From: Thunnus maccoyii
Taxonomy: Eukaryota; Chordata; Actinopteri; Scombriformes; Scombridae
Assembly: GCF_910596095.1 (NCBI RefSeq)
Contig: NC_056539.1
Span: forward strand, 2,645,001 to 2,709,000
DNA: 64,000 nt
Reading direction: 5' to 3'
The notes below the pieces were generated by a model that saw only the letters and a list, made by a program, of their open reading frames with translations, did no database searches and was not told the origin of the DNA. Below are positions 24,074 to 33,259 of the stretch, in pieces. Numbering within the stretch: position 1 is the stretch's first letter; every line of letters starts with the position of its first letter. The position numbers and the translations under genes are program-made.

Positions 24074-26680
24074 TTTGGCCTCCAAACATCCTACCAAAGT
24101 TAAAACCAAACCTACATCTTTGGTCTCAGGCCAGGTACAAGGCTCTTCTATTGTCTCATATCCTGAGCATTGCAGTTTCTGGGGGCACTAGCAATGTTTT
24201 AGACTTTTGCTACATGGATAAAGTATCCATCCCTGATTGTGCAAATGAAGAAACCCAAATGTGATGTTAGTGCTCATCGTTTATCAAAAGCCATGTTCAA
24301 ATATGATTTTCTTGGATGAACCATGGGCAGACACTATTTAACTGTGGGTGTTAAATTCCCAAAAAGCATGGCTAGAAATGATTCATTGGTGTCTGTCCTC
24401 GCTTTGGGCTATTTGATTCAGGTAATAGCAAGATGGCTAAAAGTAATTTCATGGAATTAATGGCAAATGCCTTAAAGGGGAAACATAAGATAAAACCTGC
24501 TCCCCAAATTACCTCTCAAAGCTTGGCATCCCAGGGGGCAAGCACGGCAACCATCTCATTTTAGAATTTTAGATACAGAAAATGACCAAAAAATAAGGGT
24601 TACACACCTGCACAGCCCATATAAGAGCATGAATAGAGCTCCCTGCATTGTCATTGTATTATCTGAAGAACTTCCACAGTCCACTGTGAATCACAGTCTT
24701 AATTAGAATGGCCAGTGGCCTTCATTATATGGGAAGACTGGAGACGAGTATCAATGCAGCTCAAGTGCTTCCATGTATAATCATCAATTTCCTCTCCAAA
24801 TGACTGTAACATTAGGCAGGCTGTCTATTAGGCAGAGTGCATTTATTTAACATATGGCTGATGATTGGTCCCTGGGCAAAGCAGTGCTGCTGACGGTGAT
24901 TAGGAAGAAACTGTTCAGAATACGCCTTTGTCTCTGGATCTGGGTACAGATGATGATTTTGTATGTGTGCATGGGAATGAGAGCTGTGTATGATGGTCTA
25001 TATGGTAATGACTTATAATTGCACCATGCTTCCTGCTCAACTGCCTTTGTGATTCTGGAGATTTTACATCATTATGCAGCCCTTTCAGATATGCTAATCT
25101 ACTAGGTCCTCTTTTTTTCTCTCTCCCCTGAGGTATTTTTCATTCTGTTTCATGCCTGAGTCCATTTCTTTGCAAATCTGAGCTCAAATAATTTTGTAAA
25201 AACTGAGCTGTTGCTGCTGTGGTGTCAGGAGGCCAGTGTAGTCTAAAGGCAGGCTGTGTGGGCTTTGTATAAAAGGAAAATCCTCCAGTGATATACAGCT
25301 GCTCAGTCACAGGTAGTGCTACCCCTTGACCTCACTCTGTTTAAGAGTCACAGACTGCAGATCAAACACGTAGTCACAAGTAATGAGTTTTCTGATTAGC
25401 TTTAGGGCTCCTGCTACATAAGAATTAACTCCCTAACACAGTCCTGTTCGTATTCCTTGCTCCACATAGTGTTTTTTTCACATCTAAGGGATGTGAAAGG
25501 TTTTGTTCTGACTGATAATGTGTGACCGAGCACAGCTCATGCATTTCTCTGCTTGTGTTTCAGTCTTTTGATCAGTCCGGGCCTTGACTTATCAAAGTCT
25601 GACATTGCTCAAAATATGAATGAAGCAGCCAACTGTGATCTCACACTGCAGCAAGGATCTCATTGTGATGCACACACAGAAGGACAACAGCATATCAATT
25701 GAATAGAAAAGAAGGGCCTTCAGCTGCAACGTGATGGATTATGTTGTGATGGATCCTGACTGCCTTCGCGCCACAGGCACGGGTTCAAATCATGGCCCTA
25801 CCTGTTGGAATTGCTCACTGAGTGATGCATGGCAGTTTCAGTGGCTTGTTATATGAAGCGCTTCAAGACTGAAAGCCTAAATAACTGAGCTTTGTCCTGT
25901 CTTCTCCTACTAGCCATTTATCCAGCAGATTACACCAAACAAAATCAAATTAGGAACATTCTCACAGGATAAAATGGCAGGTTTGCAACCAGGAGGAGGC
26001 ACTGCATTTGTCTTCCATGAGAGAGTGTGCAGTGGTCCACCAAGCCTTGTCTGCTGCACTGCAATACACCGTGTTTGCTTTCAGTTAAAGCTCTGGAGGG
26101 TGAACATTGGCCTGAAGGTTTGCTCAGAAAGATAAAAATATCAGCAACTCCTGGGTCATTGATCAACAGCATCGGGCAGTAATGCTTTTTAACATGTTAC
26201 AGTAAGGTAGTGTTTTCAGTAACGAGTAGTGTAAGGGATTACAATTTGAATTTGAACAGTTATTAATCCTAGTAAAGCTCTGTTGCTTTGTCAGTTTGGA
26301 GGTTGACTTGTTTGTTGTCCTACCGGTAGTTTGATGGAGGGTTGATATCAGTTTGTTCTCTGTGTTCAGTGGACAGACTGGTCCACTACATGCAAGACCG
26401 GTGCGATGGCTGGATGTGTGGGGCTTGCTAACATTAGCCACAGGTTAGGCTACATTCAGGAATCAGCTGATTTAGTTCAGAGTTGGAGGCTCAGAGAACA
26501 AAGTAGCTTTATTGAAAGGATGGGACTTCATGCAGTCACTGCAGCTAACGTTAAGCTAGCTGTTGATGGTCAGTAAATAACTCCAAACTGTCAGCTGGCT
26601 GCTTGTTAAACCACAAAGTCCCCCTTTTTTTTTCTACATGTGTTAAACACAGAAGATGGAACATGTGGCTGTTGGAGGCT
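23150..26680. other. no gene; microsatellite and possible conserved segment
   Basis: A (CA)n run at 24037-24062 passes into (TA)n. The block at about 24640-24930 is less repetitive than its surroundings and has TTAATTAGAATGGCCAG and CATTTATTTAACATATGGC; it is a plausible conserved non-coding element. A GGTTCAAATC word at 25774 resembles a tRNA B box, but no matching A box or cloverleaf was found. No exon-like frame is supported. Confidence 0.35.
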
Positions 26681-26686
26681 TTCAAG

Positions 26687-26790
26687 TTGTTTAAAAAGGG
26701 GAAATTATGCTTTTTGTTGTTTTCCGTTATTTATATCCTGTAAAGATATGAAATGTTAATATGGTTAAAGCTCCAAAACTTGAGGTGAAT
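26687..26790 (+). repeat. second copy of the TTAA transposon's left end
   Basis: AAAGGGGAAATTATGCTTTT and the next 80 bp (TTTTCCGTTATTTATATCCT, GATATGAAATGTTAATATGG) align with 11778-11870. Only the left part is present. Confidence 0.6.
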
Positions 26791-26799
26791 GTATGTATA

Positions 26800-26925
26800 A
26801 ATTCACAATCACATTCATGCACACACTGATGGTGGCAAGCTACCATGCAAGGTGCTGGCACAACCATCGGGAGAAATTTGGGGCTCAGTATCTTGTCCAA
26901 AGACACTGTAATAATGTAATAATGT
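26800..26925. repeat. common fish repeat tail
   Basis: The block with GATGGTGGCAAGCTACCATG, TGCTGGCACAACCATCGGGA and CTTGTCCAAAGACACTGTA is of a type scattered through fish genomes near LINE 3' ends. Recognised from memory only. Confidence 0.45.
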
Positions 26926-26929
26926 TTTA

Positions 26930-27600
26930 AATGAGTAATATGTAAATGAATAATAATGTGATAAGCAGCAGCACAAGCTTTACTTACTGAGTCTCCACCA
27001 AGGGTGAATAAAACTAAATATCTCTTTATTGCTAAATCCTACAATTAGAAATTCTGGCAAATAACAATTGTATAACCTAATTTTTTATGTAAATAAATAT
27101 TGAGTTTATTCTGTAGCCCTGTGAACTTTGCAGTAATGTCTGCATAAGAAAGAAGTGAAAGGAGACGCACAGAAAAACAGGATTTCTATCAGAATAATGA
27201 AGCCGTCCATACAGGCATCGATAGAGTAGAAAAGCCAAATATGCTTTTTTGGAGAGACACACATGTAGAACACTGCTGTTGTACGTATGCTTCTCTTTTG
27301 CCATAAATTGTTACAGAGGGAGGAGAGAAAGCATATCTGCTGGAGATTTATTGTCTTCAAAAGTGAGAAAAAGACCATCTCTGACAAAATAAACCATTGT
27401 TCCTGTCTCTTTAAAATAGATCACTATTGTTCTGCCTGACTGAATACGACCAACTGTATGAGCACACAGGCTATAACACATTGAGCAGCAACAGAAATCT
27501 TGGCTTCTTGAGGTCATGTTAAGTTTCTACTGAACATGAGGAGAACAAAAAAAATTACAGGGAAAAGATGACCATTAATCATTCATATTCAATATACTAT
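26930..27600. other. no gene recognised
   Basis: AT-rich DNA; short open frames on the minus strand lack recognisable domains. Confidence 0.4.
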
Positions 27601-27602
27601 TA

Positions 27603-27955
27603 GGTTGAGTGGAGCAGGTTGACTCAAATGCAGAAGACAGCAGGCAGAACAAGGCTGAAAATAACTTATTTTATTCTAGGCTTGTGTAGGCAGAACAATA
27701 CAGAACAAAGGATCCAACAAAACTGAGCTGAAAACCAGGACTTCAATACAAACTGAACTAATGAAACAACAAGAAACAGGTGGCAAGACACAAGGGCAGG
27801 CTGGGAGCTGATTGGCTGGGGAGGACACAGGGAGCAGGGTAGGGCTAATGAGACTGAATATAGGGCAGGTGTGGAAGGAAGAGCAGGCTGGGAAAAACAA
27901 GAAAAAACACAAAAGGCAATAGCTGCTCAGGCTGAGGACAAATAAAAAAAAAAAA
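27603..27955 (-). repeat. LTR-like or SINE-like repeat, minus strand
   Basis: Read on the minus strand, its end shares CTGCATTTGAGTCAACCTGC and TCCACTCA with the end of the plus-strand repeat at about 55080-55140, and both have a polyadenylation-like signal about 50 bp before that end. They are probably two copies of one family. An A-run closes the upper edge (27943-27959). Confidence 0.55.
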
Positions 27956-27959
27956 AAAA

Positions 27960-28870
27960 GGAACTTCATCCATAAGTCAAATAAAAGTCCACAGTATAGC
28001 CATGCACAATCCTCTTCATATATAATTCACCAAACTGTCCTGGAATTACACAAATCAGTAAACGTATCACACAGCAAATACGCTTCAGCAATACATTGCC
28101 AACCCAGGAACCTCTACCAAAAATACTAGAAATATAAACTACTGTTGATAAACAACAACCAATAAATCTGTCAAGCATAGCGGTCTGCATATTAAGGCTG
28201 CATGTAACATAAATTGGACTGAAAGACAACTGTTGCTCTGAGTTTCAGTTCATTTTTGCACTCAGTTCCAATTAGAGTCAATGTACCAAGCAACAGTATC
28301 ACAAGTGGTCCATATAACTTGCAACCTCTTGTCTCTCCTTCTCCTCCTCAGTCCAGTCTTAACAAACAGGGAAAAAGTCTGGGTGCATCTGGTGGACTAG
28401 TGGAGGGACACAGATGCATATATATCCATATACAGATGCTCTTCGTGTTACTAAATATATTTCTACATTTGACTTCAGTTTACTATATCCTTGAGACAGT
28501 TTGTAATATCACATATTTAGAGCAATTATCTCTAAAGATGTGGTTTTTGATGAGCAAGACTTGACCTCTATAAGTGTCGACCTTGTACTGTATGTGTATG
28601 TGATAGCGACTAGCACATACAGTATGTCATGAGCGCCCCAGATAAGTAGACAAATTGGTTAATAGTTTTTTTTACTTTGGTTTTGGCCAGTGTGTACATA
28701 AATAATGAGTAACTCCACCCAGGCAAATAATCTTGGTTGCACTGCCCACTAGTGGTGACTGCATGCTGATCTAAGCACACGGTCTGAAGCGCATGGCGGA
28801 AGTGTATTTAGGGTGGGTCCAAATCATAAAAAATAGGTAAAAGGGTTGTACTTAGTCTCTTAATTAATCA
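27960..28870. other. no gene recognised
   Basis: AT-rich, no supported feature. Confidence 0.4.
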
Positions 28871-28874
28871 TGGG

Positions 28875-29452
28875 TGTGTTGTGGGCGTGACATGCAATAA
28901 CTGTAGGAATGACAGAGTTGGCCAGTATAAAGGAGTCATGGCTTGATACAGGATAATTTGCGAATACACGTTCAGTTTTACACATTGCATCGCAAATCAC
29001 CTGGATGTTGATGGAATGGGTTCCCATACAGTTCACATATATTAGAGCATTCTCTGATGGGGCATGTAATCACACGTGTGTATGCAATCAATCGCCCCCA
29101 GGACCCCAGAGAACCTAAATTTCATCCAGAACTCCTGTTTAACTCGTTCTTGGCTGGCGGGTGTCAAAGTGAATTTAATAAATTCACTGGCAATTCGGAC
29201 TAAGGCTGATATAACTGTGTGTATGGCTGAAGTTACGGCAGATTGGGATATGCCTCCAATTGAACTCAGGGGATGCTGGAATGACCCACTGGCAAAGAAA
29301 TGTAGCGCAGCAGTGAGTTTCACAGCCACAGGGAGTGCATAGGGACAGCAGGCATTAGTCTCCAGCTCATCTGCCAGGAGATTGCAGATGTCTGTTTCAG
29401 CCTGGCAGGATAGGCACAGTTTATGGTGGCATTCCTCTTCGCTGAGGGACAA
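28875..29452 (-). pseudogene. Harbinger transposase (HARBI1-like), truncated
   Basis: The minus strand encodes about 135 residues of the PIF/Harbinger nuclease: LSEEECHHKLCLSC, DICNLLADELETN, LPVAVKLTAALHFFASGSFQ, GGISQSAVTSAIHTVISAL and FSGVLGAIDCIH, the last containing the first catalytic Asp. After a frameshift near 29070 it continues with NIYVNCMGTHSINIQVICDA and then YPVSSHDSFILANS, the segment before the second Asp; the usual G/S-T-H-D-S-F pattern is readable as SSHDSF. It ends near 28875, so the region with the final Glu is missing. It belongs to a different Harbinger lineage from the copy at 47.2-48.7 kb. Inactive. Confidence 0.8.
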
Positions 29453-29680
29453 ATATGTGGTCCTTGGCCAGTGAACCCTCTGTCTCCACCGTCTCCCAAT
29501 CTTCTATCCCATCAGGTACTCCATTTGGCTGTGCAAATCGAGAATATATGAGCAAATGGGCACTGGACGGGAAAATGACAACTGTGTTGGTCTTAAATTA
29601 GCAAAGACACTTGCATTGCGCTCATAAGTGGTGTTGATTTGTATTGATACTATGTATTTTTTTTTTATGTGGGCACCAGA

Positions 29681-29775
29681 GGCCTGTACCACGAAGCCAT
29701 TTCAACTTAGTCTTGCTCTCCTGAGGTTAGCTGGCTGCACCAAGCCTAACTTTGGTGATCCCAGGTGACCAATAT
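29681..29775 (+). repeat. Harbinger-type terminal sequence
   Basis: GGCCTGTACCACGAAGCCAT followed by GTTAGCTGGCTGCACC and CCAATATCATGAAGCTGG matches the inverted-repeat end of a very common fish Harbinger family. The opposite end was not found in the next kilobase. It points away from the transposase at 28.9-29.5 kb, so the two need not be one element. Confidence 0.55.
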
Positions 29776-29779
29776 CATG

Positions 29780-30755
29780 AAGCTGGTTAAATTCAGTTCA
29801 ATTTTGTGTCATTAGACGTAGCCAGGGCACATACACAAACCTCACCAAAAACAGTGCAAAAATGTGTGTGTGGGGAGGGGACACACACACACACTGGAAT
29901 GTAGCAATAAAAAAAAAAAGATTGCATAAAATAAGAATAAGACATAATAAGAATAAGCTTAAGTTAGTAACAATATACAATATATCAATTTAACACAAGA
30001 AATAAACATGATTTTACAAATTAAAATGAACTAGTGTTGTATATATTTAAGATGGGAGGATGTGCATTGTCCTGCTGAGAGGAGCACATACAGATGTATG
30101 TATCTTTATTGTCCAGGTGGGTCAGTGGAGATGGCATCCTCTCTAGTCATTCTGGGTCTATAGGCGAACTGTTGGTTATCAACTAGCTCAGTAAACTCTG
30201 GGTGTTCCAGCTACAAGCATGTTTACGTGAAAGAGGTAGGGTTGTTAATTACGAGCAACATCATCACAACCATTAAATGATGAGATTTGTAGATGTAGAA
30301 GATGTAGAAACACTATTCAAATTATATATTCACTTATATTCAAGTAAGGTTAAGTCTTAAAATTTGTGTGGAAATTATTAAACATGTCTTTAGTATAGGG
30401 TGAGTGTTTTTATGCTTTTTTTCTCAGATGATGAACTATTCTGAATATGTGATGCACATAAAATGAGTTATCAATAATTTCAGACTGTTTTTTCTGCCAA
30501 ATCAAAGAGGAGAGGAAAAGTAGTTAATGCCTGATGGAGTTTATCCTACTGAAATGTTGCATTTATAATGACAGGAGCTAAATGAGAGTGTGTGGATTAT
30601 TTTTCTAATAAGACAACAGACGGTTTAAATTTTATTTCCAATTATTAGCACACAGGTGTCTCATGTTATTCTGAGCTGCAGAGATGAAATAAAAGTGTTA
30701 ATTATCCTCACTGTCAGCTATCAATCCGGCAATGAAAAAAAAATTGCACAATTTC
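29780..30755. other. no gene recognised
   Basis: AT-rich DNA. A small imperfect palindrome, GTGTGTGTGG next to CACACACACAC, lies at 29860-29895. Confidence 0.4.
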
Positions 30756-30758
30756 ACT

Positions 30759-30775
30759 AACCAAGACCACTCCTT
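30759..30775. repeat. terminal inverted repeat, 3' end of Ngaro-like element
   Basis: AACCAAGACCACTCCTT; pairs with 35257-35274. The next 370 bp inward are a low-complexity G-rich (plus strand) 3' region that yields proline-rich false reading frames. Confidence 0.75.
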
Positions 30776-31154
30776 CTAGAATATGGATTTAATGGTTTAT
30801 TGGGAGTGTGATGGAAGGCAGGGTGAAAAGGAGGAAGGATAGTTAGAGGGATGGTTGGAGAGGGAAGGATGGATGGGGGAAGGGAGAGGGTCGGGGGTGT
30901 GAGGATGCGGGGGTGAGGGTCGAGGTCGTGGGATGCGGGATGAGGGGGTAGGGGTCGAATGGGATGAGGGTCGAGGGATGGGGAGAAAGAAGAGCAGGCG
31001 GGAAAGAGGGGAAGGAGGGAGTGGATAGGAGAGTGATAGATGAAAGGAGGAGAGGCGTCGACGTCGGGGAGGTAAGTGGGAACAGGGGGTTGAGACTCAG
31101 GGTGGGGGTGCTGTCTCGATGATCCGGCATCTGTACGAGGCCCCCAAAGAGACT

Positions 31155-32130
31155 TCAACCGGAGAGGCGAGAATGGGATTGCTTAATGTTGTCCAGGTCG
31201 TGATGGATGTAGGTATGATAGGCGGGGGATGACCAACGGCCGAGGATTTTGATGATATTGTCGGGAATGCCTTGTCTAGAGGCGGTGGAAGCGGCTCCGA
31301 TGCGGAATGAGTGTCCTGAGAACTGGTCTGGGGGTATTCCGGATCTGGCGAGTACTGAGCGCATGTGGTGATGGAACCAGAAACGTGTTGCTACCCTTCC
31401 CGTTTCCGTGATGAACAGAGGGTCTTGAGAGGAAGCTCGGTTGGCTAGTCTTGTGTTGATGTACTCGTGGATGGGTTCGTAAGGACTTATGTACGAATCT
31501 AGGCGGAAAAGGTAGATGGGTTGAGGTTGGCCCGACTGGTTGGTCTTGCTGCGTTTGAGGTAGTAGATGAGTGTATCTGAAGAGTGGAAAGAGATGTCGG
31601 ACAATGTGGCGTGTAGTGCTGGATCAAAGGAGTAGGAAGGAGCTGTGATTTCTGAGCAGCGTAGGAAGCCAAAAAAGGATAGTAAAAACATGGACTCTAG
31701 GGTTTTGTCTATGTGAGGAGACAAGTAGCCTGTGCGGAGTGTGTGAATGCATCGGACCAGAAGGTCCGACGTGAGGGGTGAACGTTTTGGTGCGGGGTGC
31801 GGTTCCGCCTTGCGGAGACCTTTGATCAGCATGTTAATATGAGAGTGGGACAAGGCTGGGCATGGTGCTCCGGAAATCAATTTGACAAAGAAATTGATTC
31901 CGCTGAGGTAGGTCTGTATGGTGGAAGACTTGATCTTGAGTTGAGTGTGGGAGAATGTTATGAAGCAGGAGAGGTTAAGAATGTCCAGTGAAGGGAACGG
32001 GAGTCCGTGGGAGACGTGAAAGGCTTTAAAGGAATTCCAGCCGGTGAGGTACGAAGATAGTGTTCGAGGGGCGACGCTGTTGATGATGTTGTCCCGTGAA
32101 ACGGTGACCAGTTGTTCCAGTTGCGGGTTC
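31155..32130 (-). CDS. tyrosine recombinase of the Ngaro-like element
   Basis: This enzyme joins the circular cDNA to the chromosome without a target duplication. The frame is open from inside the end of the RNase H gene to the stop at 31155; no ATG lies upstream of the core, so translation probably depends on frameshifting or an internal start. The first part (about 85 residues, including SVAPRTLSSYLTGWNSFKAF) is the core-binding domain. The catalytic residues are visible: Arg in GFLRCSE (codon at 31661), His and Arg in SGHSFRIGAAS (31313 and 31304), Trp in LGRWSS (31235) and the nucleophile Tyr in YHTYI (31211). The spacing fits the R-H-R-W-Y pattern. The C-terminus IKQSHSRLSG is of the length usual in the family. 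No lesion is seen. Confidence 0.85.
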
Positions 32131-32652
32131 AGTTGTAGATTGTGGCTGAAAACGGTGGGACTGGAGTTGGAAAAGGGTTGGAGGCTGGAGCTAGTTGTCT
32201 GAATTTCTGAAAAAGGAAACGAGAGAGTGAATCAGCGATTGCGTTTTTGTGGCCTGGAATGTGGAGTGCTCGGATAATGAACTGGTGCTGGGCTGAAACC
32301 AATGTGAGCTTGCGCACGAACTGCATGATGTCCAGATTGTGTGACCGGCCTTTGTTGAGGATGTCGACGACGGCACTGTTGTCAGAGTGGATGGCGATGG
32401 TCTTTTTGGACCACTCATGCCCCCAAAGGATGGCAGCAATGATAATCGGGTACATTTCCGAAATGGTGGGGGAAGGGGCCAGGGAAGAGAAGTCGGGTGG
32501 CCATTCGGCAGAGAACCATCTGCCGCCGTAGTAACCGCCAAAGCCGACTGAAGGGGCGGCGTTGGTGTATAGCTGGATGTCATTGGCGTCTGTGACGTGG
32601 TCGTCGTAAAAGAAGGAGATGCCGTTCCAGGAAGAGAGGAACTGGTGCCACG

Positions 32653-32687
32653 TTTTTTTTTTGTTTGTTTTTTTTTGTTTTTTTTTT
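32653..32687 (-). repeat. A-rich tract inside the RNase H region
   Basis: On the minus strand four A-runs separated by single C bases, encoding mostly Lys between MEL and TWHQFLSSWNG. Related elements have these two motifs almost adjacent. Confidence 0.7.
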
Positions 32688-33118
32688 AATTCCATCTTGC
32701 ACGCGCTGTCTAGCGTGACGTGGTCGTGGATGGATGGGACGGCGGTGGCTATGGAGAGAGGGTGTGACAAGAAGGATCGGCCCTGAGGGATGATGCAGGT
32801 GGCGTAGTTGAAAAGGCCCAGCAGAGAGTAATTGACGTTTGGTGCATGTGTTGGCTATGAGAAAGTTTTGAATGAGTAGAGAAATGCAGTGGAGTTTCTC
32901 AGTAGGCAGAGATGCTTGGAGTGTAATGGAGTTGAGGGTGATGCCGAGGAATTCCGAGGATGTGCTTGGGCCTTCTGTTTTCTCTGGAGATAGGGGGACG
33001 CCAAGATCAGTGAATGCGGAAATCATTGTGGCGAGACCGTATGACGGGGGCGAAGACGGTGGCGTGACCGTGAGGAAGTCATCAAGTAGGTGGATGATGT
33101 ACAGGAGTTTATAATTAA

Positions 33119-33142
33119 TTTTTTTTTTTTTTTTTTTTTTTT
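33119..33142 (-). repeat. run of 24 A inside the RT domain
   Basis: On the minus strand (A)24 encodes Lys residues exactly where the family has about 15-25 residues between the RSSPK-like segment and the segment before the catalytic box. It keeps the frame open. Confidence 0.75.
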
Positions 33143-33259
33143 GGGCTGCTCTTAGACGCATGGCAAAATAGTGTGCGCCCTTCCAGGAGACCCTGAAGAG
33201 GTGCCAGTAGTCGGGGTGGATGGGGAGGACTTTGGAGGCACTTGTGATGTCCGCCCTGA

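Noticed and set aside
25765-25800. tRNA B-box-like word GGTTCAAATC
   Set aside because: No A box at the right distance and no cloverleaf could be folded; at best an old SINE remnant.
27676-27969. 97-codon frame starting with a Phe/Leu-rich signal-like stretch
   Set aside because: It lies in the minus-strand copy of the same repeat and starts in an A/T homopolymer.
29076-29342. 88-codon plus-strand frame
   Set aside because: It is the antisense shadow of the Harbinger transposase on the minus strand.
30757-31158. Proline/serine-rich open frames of 95-133 codons
   Set aside because: They arise from the G-rich low-complexity 3' region of the Ngaro-like element; two overlapping frames show the same composition and neither has a domain.
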